DNA of 64,000 bases from Juglans regia. Its lineage: Eukaryota; Streptophyta; Magnoliopsida; Fagales; Juglandaceae. The translations under genes and the position numbers were made by a program. The notes below the pieces were generated by a model. It had not been told where the DNA came from and did not search any database. It saw only the letters and a list, made by a program, of their open reading frames with translations. Where the stretch lies: contig NC_049903.1 of the NCBI RefSeq assembly GCF_001411555.2, positions 32,591,083 through 32,655,082 on the forward strand. Reading direction: 5' to 3'. Below, one piece after another: positions 35,404-46,643 of this stretch (position 1 is the first letter of the stretch; each line of letters begins with the position of its first letter).

Positions 35404-38400
35404 AAGGGGAGGGGAGGGGGGAAACAAACTACTCTTGCAAATCAACAAAAGAAGTAATTATGTGAGAACCTAGAATCAGACAAAGCTATGTTGCCAAAAT
35501 TTTATATCATCCAAGAAAACATCCCAAGAAGGGGAGAGAGTGAATACAAGCTGAGGATGATAAATTTTGTAAACAAAAAAACTCCATTTAAACTAACATA
35601 CAATATTTCCAAGAAATCATTCATCAATGCCTTGCACATATAACCTTATAGGCAAATCTTGTTTACAAAGAGAATATATTATAAGATGCTAAATTAAATT
35701 TCCTGATCATGTCAATGGAATGTTCAGTAGTTACAGAAAGAATTCTAAAAGAACAATAATCTCTGGTTTAAAATTGGATCCATCACTACAGTTACCGTTA
35801 ATATTTTTTTTATAAGTAGTTACCGTTAATTTCTAAGCTCAACATTAGTTAATAGTCAGATCTATCTTACAAAGACTAGCTCATCTGTGATAAAATATGT
35901 ATGGAGTAATAAACAATCTATTTTGCTAGAATTGTGGAGACATGCTCCTAAATATATATGAACCCAACACTCAAACTCGATTTAAATTCTTTTCTTTTAA
36001 AAGTAAGAATCAAGTTTTCTTGAAGTACAACCTGAGTCATCTTTCCAGAGAGCTCCACACCCAAGGAGAGACCCCAAAGAGAAACCATCACATCGGGAGG
36101 GAGGATCAAGATCCTCCCTTTCCTCCCCGAAATTGTACTTTTTCCCCTGGTTCTTCTCCTTCCTTTTCTCCTACCATTTTCCTCCCCATCTTCCTAGTTT
36201 TCTTCAAGTTTTCTTCAGGTCTTAGAGGCTAGATCTATCGCATTCCACCCACCAAAACTCGGCACACGCCGTACAGATGGAGTTACCGTCATCAGATCTT
36301 CCAAAAATTGTCGGTACCACCACCCACTGTTTTCAATTTCGTACCATACCGGCCACTGGGCCGGTACAGGTACCCCATACGTTTCGTACCGGCCCAAATA
36401 CCAGTTGGTACCGGTCGTACCGGATTCATTTTCAGCCTGTACCGGCCAATAGTTCGGCCTTCCATTTTTTTCTTTTTTTCATTTTTTCAAACTACAAGCT
36501 TATTTTTTGACCCCCAATTCAGACAAGACTATTTATAATTTATATATATATATGTATTTATATATAACTTATTCATATATAGACTATTATTTTAGAATAT
36601 AATTTATATATTTATATATATAATTTATTCATATATCGACTATCCTGAAATGGTACATGAAACGGTACCGGTACCAAAATATTTTGTTCCAGTGTCTTGA
36701 TCGGTACAGCTTCTGGTACAGTATTCAAAACATTGCCATCACCACCAGCGCGTGTGGCTGCCACAAGCCACCCTCCCCGTGCGATTTTTCAACCTCTTTC
36801 AATCTGTTTTCCAAAGCTAATATCATCCTTTTGGACTGGCTTTCTCCCCCTCCTCTCCTGGTTTAGTGTTTTATTTATTTGTATGCTAGTTTTTTTGTTT
36901 ATGTTTTTGTCTAATTTCATGGTTGTAGGAAGCTATATCCGTTTCGTTTTGTGAACAACCAGCAAGCATGCACTCCACCATGCCCCTCCACTGCGGCAGC
37001 CTTGTGCCGCCAGTTCCAGCAATTTGTTCACGCCTCCAAGGCTCCATGTCTCACTCATTACCCTTTTCTATGAGATTGGATGCTTTTAGCTGGGGTGCGG
37101 GTGCTGAGATTTCCAGTGACCACTTCAACAGATGCCATTTCAATACTCATCCTATTGTTGTAGGATCTTCCTTCAGCATTTCAAGGGGTCCTCTCTCTAA
37201 ACTGCGAGTCGAGAAATATGGGACCGGAACCATTAAGTTTTATTTTGCTTTTGTTTTTCTAATTCAAGCGTTGTTACCTTTGTTTTGGGGTGTTTTGTTG
37301 GGGTCCCCCACCCCCCCTCCTATTGTACTTCTAATTTTCATTAATAGATTATGCTAAAAAAAAAAATCAAATTTTATTGAATCATAGAAAGAGGCGTAGC
37401 CCCAATATACCCCCAGTACCCAAGCACTATACAAAAGAAAACGACTAGTTAGGAGAAATGATGGATACAAGAAACTCATGAAAACTAACTCCATTAAAAT
37501 CTAAAGTTGTAGCCCAAATAAACAGAGTATTAAAAAGACTTCTAAGTTCTTCAAAACTCTTTTCATTCCTCTCCCTCCAAATGCACCACATAAGGCATAT
37601 AGGTACCGTCTTCCAAATTGCTACAATTAGGGATTACCATAAATACCTCTCCAACTAGCTAGAAGATCAACCACCCTCCCAGGCATTACCCATGCGAGTC
37701 CAACTCTACTAAAGAACTCATCCCATAGAACCCTAGCAACCTCACAATGAAAATGCAAATGAACCATTCATTCACCACTCTTTTTACAAATGCAACACTG
37801 ATTGGCTAAATTAATTTTCATTACCTTGTGGGTTTCCTCGTTTCATTCAAATACCTATTTCCCTAGATGTGCCACTCTTTATGTATATAAGTTTTTTAAT
37901 GCTTCGCAAACAACAAAGAAAGAATTATCATACTTCATTATGTCTTGCCGAAATTGACACACTAACTATATAAATAATCCAAGAAAAATTCTACTCATCA
38001 TCCTCACACACCATACATAATTTTTAAATTTTATCTTTTTTTCTTACTAAATGTGTGGTGTATGGATGATTAGTAGAAGAATTCAATTAGTTTAGGAAGA
38101 ATAAAACCAAAATAAATTAAAATAAATATGGCGTATGGTATGTGGGGACGATGAGTAGCAAAACCCATAATTCAAGCAATGGCTCACAATAGCTTGCTCT
38201 CCATCAAAAAGGATATGCACAACCATAGATAGACCTCCATAATCGTAGGCATGCCTCTGAGCCTACATTAACATCTTATAGCTTATAAATTTTATGACAT
38301 GAGAAAAGCAAGGAAACATTTGATAATGATAAGCAATTGGAGTTGTATGTGTAAGGACAGGGAAGACGCATGGAAGGCCCAAGACACATACGGGCCCATA

Positions 38401-40146
38401 CTCCAAAAAGAGTAGTCAATAGAACAATTAGAGCCCGATGGAATCATTATAAAGAGCAAGAATTACTCCCCTCCCAAGCAATTTGAAGATCCCGTTCACC
38501 ACCTATACTCATTCAATACGGAGTATCACAATCTTCCCCCCTTAATCTCGACGTCCTCGTTGGGCTGTTCCATCATAGGTGGCACGGCTCAATTGGCAAC
38601 CTTCTAGTTGAGATTGACGAGTACAATTAGAGCCCATTGGAATCATTACAAAGAGCAAAAAATTCTCCCTCTCAAGTAATGTAGGATTTCATTTGCCACC
38701 TATAGTTATTTAGTATGGGATATCAAATATAGACCATCTCACTGTGAGGTAGCCCAGGCTCTCTGGAATGACTTATTTGGTAGAGCAGGGCTAGTTTGGA
38801 TCATGCCAAGAAGTTAGTAGACTTTCTTGCATCTTAGAGACGCTTAAACAGCTGCCCACAAGTTGTAGCAATACGGAGGATGGCTTCTATATTTTTACGA
38901 TGGTGCATTTCGAAGGAACGAAATGACAAAAATTATGAAGATCACAAGAGGACCATGGATGAAATCATGTAATTTGCTTTCACACTTTATTCCTTTGGGC
39001 TCATGTGGGAGATTTTAATGGACTTGATGTCCATGATTTCCTTGTATAGGTTTCTAACTCTAGCTAAGTGTTTCTCTTGTATATGACCCATGTACTTGAG
39101 CTATGCCTTGCAAATGAACAACAGCCATTACAAATTATTACTCAGTCTAGAAGGCCACTATGTTGAACTAAAGCCATGTAATATCTAGGACTTATACTCG
39201 AATATCCGACATTCTATTTCCATGATCCCTGACTCAGAGTCCTGGTTCTGAAAGCTTAAGGAGTTGCTACTTTTAACTATACACCAATTTATCACAGTTT
39301 TCAACCCGACCTTTTTCAAGTAAAACAACGTACATGCACAAAGATAATGCAAAAGGAAACTAGAACCAACATAGAGAGGAATACAATCATGGTACTAGAG
39401 CTGAAAAGCAGCCGAAGTTAGAAGCATAGAGGAGAACAGAACAATAGAAATGACTAAAACAAAAAATAAATATATAAATAATTTCACACCCCCGCGAAGC
39501 AACAAATCAGAAATAAGCATGAACCATCAAATTCCACAAAAATACATTCATACGTGATGAGTGTAGCTCAAAACAACAATCAGCTTTTGTTTAGAACTAA
39601 CCGTATAAAATGCCAAGCACCAGACCACACACGATAGCCGTCGTCACCACCCACAGCAGCGCGCTTTTGATCCTCTTACCGACACTCCTGCACACATATA
39701 CCAGTGCCGAAACCATAAAAGACAAAATAATAATTAATCAAATTCGCTTTTAGAAAAGTTAATAATATTAACGTTTGACATCTCAGAGGTACCCACTTTT
39801 CCTGGTCCCCTTCGTAGTAGAACATGGCGAAGGGGATAACAAAGAATACGAGCACGGCGTCGAGAATATAGACAGCGAGCCACAAATCCTTCATTGGCAG
39901 GGTTAGATTACACGCGCCATTGTATATCGCGTGCCTACACGCCTGCCGGTTAGCCACGTCGGCCGGTAGCATCAGTATAGAAATGGCGGCGACGGAAAGA
40001 CCCAAAACGACGACGAATTTGGGGAAATAGGCCTGGTTGGCGTCGTCAGGGTGCTGGTAATTGACGAGGAGGTAGACATTGAAGATGAAGACGAGGATGC
40101 ACACGACTATGGCGACGATCACAAGAGCGAGATTGAAATCGCCCAT
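31761..40146 (-). CDS. LMBR1/LIMR-family multi-pass membrane protein, 14 exons
   Basis: Exons from the start: 40146-39797, 39687-39602, 35312-35200, 35034-34924, 34429-34331, 34198-34076, 33794-33732, 33653-33589, 33021-32912, 32836-32722, 32616-32551, 32178-32068, 31979-31913, 31808-31761. All introns are GT-AG and the sum is 1527 nt (508 aa), the normal length for plant LMBR1-like proteins (about 509 aa). It begins [16 protein letters not shown] and ends [13 protein letters not shown]. About nine membrane segments: three in exon 1 (near residues 6-28, 42-62, 88-112), one in exon 2, one long pair in exons 4-5 (203-240), then exons 8-9, 10, 11-12 and 13. A basic, helical cytosolic region lies in exons 6-7 (residues 254-315; [12 protein letters not shown]). 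Relatives include animal LMBD1, a lysosomal membrane protein; the plant role is not established. Intron 3 is 4.3 kb and filled with repeats. Confidence 0.96.
32976..33389 (-). repeat. 207-bp tandem duplication containing the 5' end of LMBR1 exon 9
   Basis: 32976-33182 and 33183-33389 are nearly identical, offset 207 bp. The first includes the first 46 bases of exon 9 and its acceptor AG (33023-33022). In the second, which is upstream in the gene, the base matching 33023 is changed (33230), turning the minus-strand acceptor CAG into CTG. The extra half-exon therefore lacks an AG and would stay intronic. Confidence 0.93.
35380..35420. repeat. GT/GA microsatellite in LMBR1 intron 3
   Basis: A (GT)n tract followed by (GA)n and a G-rich tail (35371-35420), within intron 3. 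Simple-sequence DNA only. Confidence 0.85.
36325..36748. mobile_element. element with repeated GGTACC motifs in LMBR1 intron 3
   Basis: The ends 'tgttttcaatttcgtacc' and 'ctggtacagtattcaaaaca' are inverted relatives, and 'ggtaccggt', 'gtaccggcc' motifs are repeated near both ends on either side of an AT-rich core of TA-type repeats (36530-36645). This is the shape of a non-autonomous DNA transposon with subterminal repeats. No target duplication established. Confidence 0.6.
36749..37365 (+). mobile_element. probable LINE 3' end with poly(A) tail, in LMBR1 intron 3
   Basis: GC-richer non-coding sequence ends 'ttcattaatagattatgctaaaaaaaaaaa' at about 37365, with 'ttggggtccccc' shortly before, like the 3' UTRs of plant L1 elements. 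A 129-residue plus-strand frame (36968-37357) shows no domain. I call it a retroposed tail with moderate confidence. Confidence 0.4.
37366..37815 (-). pseudogene. L1 LINE 3' end with zf-RVT domain, minus strand
   Basis: On the minus strand 37815-37620 reads [30 protein letters not shown], a zf-RVT zinc module (Cys-x-Cys..His..Cys), then [23 protein letters not shown], the usual downstream segment of plant L1 ORF2. The 3' UTR (ends near 37380, 'ttcaataaaatttg') follows. Stops are present. It sits in LMBR1 intron 3, in the same orientation as the gene. Confidence 0.75.
37984..38165. mobile_element. MITE arms ('ctcacacaccatacat' family), probably two overlapping copies
   Basis: One forward arm (attctactcatcatcctcacacaccatac, 37988-38016) faces two reverse arms (gtgtggtgtatggatgattagtagaag, 38052-38080; gcgtatggtatgtggggacgatgagtagca, 38131-38160). 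It resembles the MITE at 30433-30644; the extra arm suggests one copy nested in or next to another. Confidence 0.65.
38340..38731. repeat. degenerate internal duplication in LMBR1 intron 3
   Basis: Two related stretches, 38409-38525 and 38620-38730, share 'caattagagccc.tggaatcatta.aaagagcaa', 'ctccc.ctc.caa' and 'caccacctata..tattcaatacgg' type sequence. Between them is 'ctcgacgtcctcgttgggctg'. Non-coding; nature unknown. Confidence 0.55.
38732..39130 (+). pseudogene. L1 LINE 3' end, plus strand
   Basis: Reads [25 protein letters not shown] from 38739, the end of the zf-RVT module and the following conserved segment, then a broken C-terminus and a 3' tail. The same part of a related LINE lies inverted at 37366-37815, so the two could pair in the LMBR1 primary transcript. 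Confidence 0.75.
39131..39600. other. remaining LMBR1 intron 3 sequence
   Basis: No element recognised between the LINE fragment and exon 2; the exon 2 donor GT is at 39601-39600 on the minus strand. Confidence 0.5.
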
Positions 40147-40600
40147 CGTTCAGAGCTCCCGAACCGAACCCAATCGAAATCGACGAGACCGAGAGGGATA
40201 GATCGAGAGATTAGGGCTTTCTTTTGCAAAATGGAGCTTCGTAGATCTGGCTTCTTTTCTTTTTTTGGAATTAGTAGAGCGAGAGCGAGAGAGGGAAGGA
40301 AGGGGTTGGGCTCCGGTGAGGTCGTTACTTGAGGGAGGACGAATAGGGTGGGTTTGAAGTGTGAGTCTGAAATTACGGTATTATCATCGGGAAAATCGTT
40401 TAATTGCGAGGAGGTGTCAAGGCAGCACTGAGCTGGTTTGGGTTTAATTGAAAAAACGGGCAATATTTTGCTTCGGCCTGCTATACACAAAAGAAACAGC
40501 CTGTCAAAGCGAGACGACTCGTATATAAGTAGTTCTTTTGGTTTTCAACACTCTGACAGAACGGCATCGTAAGCTCCGCGACGAAGGGAGCGTGACTGTC
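40147..40600 (-). promoter_or_regulatory. 5' UTR and presumed promoter of the LMBR1 gene
   Basis: Immediately upstream (minus strand) of the ATG at 40146 is a C/T-rich leader ('ctctccctctcggtctcgtcgatttcgattgggttcggttc' type). No strong TATA box is seen; 'acttatatac' at about 40520-40530 on the minus strand is a weak candidate. Open frames on either strand here are antisense or leader artefacts. Confidence 0.5.
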
Positions 40601-40799
40601 GCAATTGTCGACAAGATGGACATGGAAAAACAACTATTACCGTCGAGAAAAAGAACACAAAAACAAACCTGACATAAATATTTGATGCAACATTTGAAAT
40701 TGGACGGGATTTTGGACGGAACAATAAAGATATGAAATTAAAAAAATTAAAAAAAAATCAAATATTATTAAAATTTAAATAATTTTTAATTTTTTTCAT

Positions 40800-41225
40800 A
40801 TTTATTTTCAAAGATAAGATGAGATGAGATGAGATGAATTGAGATTAAAGTTAAGAAGTTGAATAAAATATTATTAAAATATATTTTTTAATATTATTTT
40901 TGTTTTGAGATTTGAAAAAATTGAATTTTTTATTTTTTTTTATATGGAGATTTGAGAAAGTTGCAATGATGAAACGAGAGGTTTTTAAAATTTTCAAAGT
41001 TTTGGATTTTAGGCCTCGTTTGTTTTCAAAGATGAGATGAATTGAGAATAAAATCAAAAAATTAAATAAAATATTGTTAGAAAATATTTTTTTAATATTA
41101 TTTTTATTTTGATATTTGAAAAAGTTAAATTGTTTATTTTATTTTATATGAAAATTTGTGAAAATTGTAATGATGAAACTGAAGGTTTTCAAAATTTTAA
41201 ATTTTAGTCTTAAAAACAAACCAGG
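40800..41225. mobile_element. two adjacent MITE copies ('gagatttgaaaaagttgaatt' family)
   Basis: Copy one is about 40812-41010 and copy two about 41014-41225. Each has 'agatgagatgaattgag', 'gttgaataaaatatt(a/g)tta', 'gttttgagatttgaaaaa' and ends with 'gttttcaaa..ttt' near 'caaacca' or 'cgtttgttttc'. The head-to-tail arrangement suggests two insertions of the same family or a tandem copy. Confidence 0.75.
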
Positions 41226-41695
41226 ATAAAAGCAAACCAGGCCATAATCTTTAGCTAATCATTATTTAAATACAAAAACCAATAAATTTTTTATAAATTT
41301 CAAAATAAAATATAAAAATCAATACAAATTTTAAAATAAAAATACAAACAATTTTTTAATTTTGTAATATTGTTGTTTAACTTTTTTTCTTATTTCTCAA
41401 AATTTAATAAAACATCTTAACTTAAATTATTTTACTGTTATTTATAAGATTCTGAAATACATCCAAACCAACCCTTAAATCCATAATTTTGAAGTTTTTA
41501 GTCCATAAGTCGCATATCATTAATTGAAAGTCTAGTAGGTTTAGAAAGACATAGTTCTTTTAACTTTATTTACGTTAAATGTGGATACATTGTTTATTTG
41601 TTATTTATTTTGTACTTGTTTTTCACTATTATGTTTTAATAGAGTCGATTAACTATATTATGCTTCTTGATATTAGTGATCATGAAAAGTCACAT
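41226..41695. other. AT-rich intergenic DNA
   Basis: Nothing coding or structured recognised between the MITE copies. Confidence 0.5.
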
Positions 41696-41698
41696 TAA

Positions 41699-41899
41699 GG
41701 GATCGTTTATTTTCGGAGATGAGATAAAATGAGATTAGAGTTAAAAAGTTGAAGAAAATATTGTTAGAATATATTTTTTAATATTATTTTTGTTTTAGAA
41801 TTTGAAAAAGTTGAATTATTTATTTTATTTTGTATTGAAAGTTTGAAAAGTTATAATGATTAAATGAAATGAGATGTTTTCTCAAAACAAACGAAGCCT
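41699..41899. mobile_element. MITE (same family), TAA duplication
   Basis: 201 bp from gggatcgtttattttcgga to tctcaaaacaaacgaagcc, imperfect inverted repeats, flanked by TAA at 41696-41698 and 41900-41902. Third clear copy of this family in the window. Confidence 0.8.
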
Positions 41900-41976
41900 T
41901 AAGGATCTTTTTTGTTTTGTATTTGGGGCTCTAAAAAGCGCTTCAACACCCAAACACTCATTTACAACGTTAGAAG

Positions 41977-44322
41977 TAAGACTATTTATTCGGGTCGAAT
42001 TTTTTTCCGGCCCAGTTCGGAACTCGGATAACCGGGTCCCAGGTACGAATTCCAACCCGGGACATACCAGGGCCGATACCCGCATGATTAAAACCGATTT
42101 CATCCGGCTCGAGTACCGAATTTAAACCCGGTACCCGGATTTTTTTTTTAAACCCACCTATCAAAACCCAGTACCTAATGCAAAAGCAAATTCATCACTC
42201 CTTCAGATCTCTCTCTCTCCGCAACTTGCGCCGATGTCCTCTCTCACGCTGAAACCCTAACCTCCTCTACCTTCATCACCTCCTTTGGTCCGTCCTCTCT
42301 CTCTCTCTCTCTCTCTCGCGTCGCCAGGGTCATTTCGCGACTAGGTGAGAGAAATTTCGGTATTTTCTATCATGGGTTTGAGTTTTTGACTGTTAAGTGC
42401 CGAAACCCTAGCCTTCTTCTGCCAAGTGCCGAAACCCTAATACTCTTAGATCTACTCCTGGATCTAAGACGTGGCTTTGAGTTGTTTTTGTTTTTTTGTT
42501 CTAGATCTACTCTTATATCTGATCCTATAATTTGCATTATATTTTTTATTTATTTGTTGATCTTAGAATCCTTGATGTGCTCTGATATTTGGGTTGTTTT
42601 TTTTTATTTTGGGTTTTTTTTGGGTTGATAATCCCCTAGTGACCAAGATTTGTCCTGTCGTCGATCTTTCAGTAAAGATTTTCCTGATTTGCAAGGTGCT
42701 CTGTCTGGGTTTTCTGCGTAAAGCGTTGTCTTCATCCTCGTGCTGTTGTCTTTATCCTTGGGTATGTTTTATTCTCTCTGTTTGTTTTGTTATCTCTTTG
42801 TTGATTTTGAGTTTGTTTTGATGAGAATGTTTGAATGTTTGAGGAGTATTTTTATGACTTAGATCCTCGTGCCGTCGTCTTCATCCGTGGGTATGTTTTC
42901 TTATCTCTGTTTGTTGATTTTGAGTTTGTTTTGTTGATTTCGACGAAAGTCTTGCTATTGTCGGTGAAATTTTTGAGTTTGTTTGAATGTTTTTGTTTTT
43001 AAGTTTAGTAAGTTTAAAATTTTGAGTTTACTTGAAGTTGAATCATGTTTTCAGAAATAGGACGCAACTATATCATTCAACTTGGATCCCAATAACATCA
43101 TATAATTTGATCCGTTCACTCGTACTTCTAAATATATCCAAATGACTAATATCTAAAATATATACGAAAATATTAATATAATCTTAATCTTAGACAATTA
43201 GTGCTCTGTAGCAGTTGTTTCAGCATCAACATGATGAACCTACATATAAAGTTGTGTGATGCAATTTCAAACTTACAAACTATCCCAGAAACATTAGCCG
43301 ATAGTAATGGTGGTTTTCATCATGATTTAAATTACAAACTATCCCAAAAATAAGCTCTTTTCTTATTTCTTCTTTTTATTTTTTTTCCAAAATTACATTG
43401 CACGATGTGTAAATACGTATCTATTCATGCAAAATCCTGGTTTCACGATATATTTGTTTCATGAACATGTTTTTTCTTAGTACTTCAATAAAGGTATGCC
43501 ATGAAATGTCATGAGATTATTCTTCTTTTTTCTTTGCCCCAGAAAACTTATATTTCAATTTGATTAATTTTCACCAAGGGTAAGAAACAAAAAATCCTAC
43601 CTTTTTCCGTTTTGTTGTTCCATTTTCTTAATTGGTAGTTCAAATAATATGATGTGCTATGGAAGTTGTTTCTGGTTAATTAACTTTAAGCTCGTTGATT
43701 GGGAACTTACATTATAGCTTCTAGTTTGTACAGGTTGTAACAAATGCTCCTTTCCCATATGGCGTGCAACAGCATCAAATACTAGTTTCTGATTCAGCCA
43801 ATAGAGCTTGTCAAAACCACAATCATGTGATAGTTGGAAGAATAGCTAATTGCTGGAAAAATGCAAACAATTTGTTGTGTATTAGAGTTTAATTAAAACA
43901 ATGTATGTGTTTTGTAATATTTTTAGCAAATTAGTTCAAACAATGTAATATATAGTTGATTACATCTTGTATGTCGCATGCATTTTACATTATGACTATT
44001 GATTTTTTTATTTTTACATGCATTTAGTTAAAAAGTTTAATTAATTGTTTATAGGCTCATGTTATATTATAGGCTTATGTTGTATGGAGAATATGATTTG
44101 AAATTCTAAATGGAGACAAAATTTTTGAAGTCTAATTAATAATAAAAAAGTTTTTGTTAAAATAAATAAATAAAATAAAATAAAATCCGGATTCAACCCG
44201 GAACCCAGAATCCGGGTTTTGAAAAACCCAGATTCACCCAGGTTCCGGCACGGGTCTGACCCGGACCAACTCGGTCCGGGTATACCTGAGTTCCCAGGTT
44301 GGAACCAGGATGAACACCCCTA
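41977..44322. mobile_element. hAT-like non-autonomous element, perfect 8-bp target duplication
   Basis: GTTAGAAG flanks both sides (41969-41976 and 44323-44330). The right end, reverse complemented, is TAGGGGTGTTCATCC; the left end is a diverged TAAGACTATTTATTCGGG. Both subterminal regions carry many cccggg / ggtacccgg / ccgggt motifs (41990-42140 and 44188-44310). The interior starts with a leader-like C/T-rich block with a (CT)n run (42294-42317), then intron-like AT-rich DNA. Within it 'cctcgtgc(t/c)gt(t/c)gtctt.atcc..gggtatgtttt' is repeated near 42730 and 42870. No transposase was recognised. Confidence 0.88.
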
Positions 44323-44415
44323 GTTAGAAGCACTCTTTTTTTAATAAAAAGTTTCTTTGATAAAAGAAAGTCGTAAATAACTAGTTATCCCAAAAGCACG
44401 CAAATGCGATTGTAG

Positions 44416-44462
44416 TGTTGTTGTTGTTGTTGTTGTTATTATTATTATTATTATTATTATTT
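44416..44462. repeat. (GTT)n/(ATT)n microsatellite
   Basis: A run of TTG units followed by TTA units, about 47 bp. Simple sequence. Confidence 0.95.
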
Positions 44463-44897
44463 ATAGTTTTGGTTTTGAGCTCACATCTAGATTATTTCTT
44501 TCTAATAAACTTCATTAATAAATAAATCAAAGTACATATAGTGGTAGTATGTTATTTATACAGCATATAGAGGTGGGTCTTTCTCATTAAGAAATTTCAG
44601 TAGACATTGAGGATGCAAATAAGGGGAATGTTTCTATACATTTGGTTGGATGCTGACACAATTGATCTATGTAAGTATTGATTTTGTGGTCGATGAATAT
44701 TTTGCACTTTCCATTCTTCAAAGAAATGTAACAAATAGGTTATGTTTCTTATTATTGATTGCAGATTCAATCTAACACATAACTTGGTTGTGCAGTTGTC
44801 TATACTATTTCTTGAATTCTCTGCATTACAAAATTTTCTTCAAGATTTTGTAGTGATCTTCAATAAAGATTCTTGTATTTTCCAATAGCTTCTTGGT

Positions 44898-45485
44898 ATG
44901 GATTTTGTCAATTCTACCAACTCTACTGTTGTAAACCCTTCAGATGATTCTTTTAACCCATATTATCTTCATCCAAGTGATAACCCTGGTGCCCTCTTAG
45001 TCTCAAAGATATTCAATGGAGATAATTATGTAGATTGGAGCCGATTGATTATCATAGCCTTGAATGTCAAAAACAAAGTTGCTTTTGTTGTTGGTTCGAT
45101 TATTTCTCCTCCAGCTGCTCAACTTGTTGCTCACACAGCTTGGTTACGTGCAAATAATCTGGTACTTTCTTGGTTGATGAATTCCATTTCTAAAGAAATT
45201 AGAAATAGCTTGCTATATGTTGTCTCGGTTGTTGATCTTTGGAATGAGCTGAAGACTAGATATCTAAGAAGTGATAGACCAAGAGTTTTTCATCTTGAAG
45301 AATCTCAAAGCTGCATAAACCATGGTTCTTCATCTGTACTGAATATTTCAATGCTTTCAAAACTCTTTGGGATGAATATGTTAGCTATCGGCGATTTCCA
45401 ACATGTACTTGTGGAAATATGTCAACCTGCACTTGTAATTTTTTCAATTTCTTGTTACTTCGGCAGTAATCTGACCGTGTTTTGA
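44898..45485 (+). pseudogene. Copia gag N-terminal part
   Basis: A 195-residue frame beginning MDFVNSTNSTVVNPSDD. It holds the typical plant Copia sequence YYLHPSDNPG..LVSKIFNGDNYVDWSR and later VVDLWNELKTRYLRSDRPRVF. After about residue 150 the frame leaves the gag alignment; gag continues at 45482-45664 (FLIGLNDSYASVRSQLLLD) and a zinc knuckle region (CTHYGYNGHTVNKC, second Cys changed to Tyr) near 45718-45762. Confidence 0.8.
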
Positions 45486-45814
45486 AGTTTCTTATTGGGC
45501 TAAATGACTCATATGCCTCTGTTAGGAGTCAATTACTTCTAGATGTCCCATTACCTAGCATGGCTAAAGTCTTTTCACTATTACTCCAAGAGCATAGTCA
45601 AAGACAACTCACCAATTCTATATGTAATGAAACGCATGTTTTAATGGCCAAGCAGTTAAATTAGCCAGCTATTCAACCTAAGTTCTCAAAAGATAAGTCC
45701 AAGAAGTCTTCTTTGCATTGTACTCACTATGGGTATAATGGACATACAGTTAACAAGTGCTTTCAGTTTCATGGGTACTCTCCTGGATGAACTGGACCAA
45801 AAGGAAGACGAAAT

Positions 45815-46628
45815 ATGTCTTCTGCACATGTTGTCATTTCAACTAGAGAGGTTTATATTCAAAACAGTAATGAGCAACAAAGGTTTTCTTTAACTACTAA
45901 AGAATTTAATAAACTCTTAGCACTTGCCAATTCACCTCAATCTCCTTTATCCATTCAGAATAATACCTCAGTAGCAACTGTAAATCTTGTTACCTCTTCT
46001 CAGCTTTCTAGTAAAGTAAATCATCGTATTTCTTACAATTCTGCTTCTTCTACTCTAAAATCCAATATTTCTTGGATTCTTGACACTGGTGCAATAGATC
46101 ATATTCACCATTACTATATTCTTTTCCTTCTAAATTAATTACTGCCTCTATTAATCTACATAATGGCCATATTGTTCTAGCCAAACATGTTGGCACTATA
46201 TGTCTTTCTAACACATTACTCTTACATAATGTTTTGTGTGTTCCTACATTTTCTTTCAATCTATTATCTGTTTCTAAGCTAACCAAAATCTTTGCTTATA
46301 CTTCATTAGTTCTTATTGCTTTTTACAGGACCAATCAATGAAGAAAATGATTGGGATTACATTTGAAAAACAATGGCTTTATCATTTGTCTCAAGCTTCT
46401 TCACAAACTTCTTCCTACATTCAATCTCAGTATAATTCCATACCTTTTGTTTCAACTATTACTAAAAAACAATTAAATCTTTGGCATTATAGGCTAGGTC
46501 ATGTTTCTAATTCAAGGTTGTCTTCTCTTAAACAGTTAGAATCTTCTATAACTATTGATTGTAATAAAATTGCCTGTGACATATATCCTTTAGCAAAGCA
46601 AAGAAATCTTCATTTTCCTGTATCTTAA
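45815..46628 (+). pseudogene. Copia protease and pre-integrase region
   Basis: Protease core SWILDTGAIDHI at about 46070-46106 (Asp retained in DTG), then a break, then the pre-integrase block LWHYRLGHVSNSRLSSLKQL in 46338-46628. Stops at 46136 and 46626 break the polyprotein. Confidence 0.8.
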
Positions 46629-46643
46629 AGAAATTATAATAAA

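Noticed and set aside
39676..40146. A 156-residue single-exon membrane protein
   Set aside because: Only the first 116 residues are LMBR1 exon 1; the rest is intron 1 read-through after the donor at 39796-39795.
40051..40490. Open frames on both strands around the LMBR1 start
   Set aside because: The plus frame is antisense to LMBR1 exon 1; the minus frame lies in its 5' UTR or promoter in another frame.
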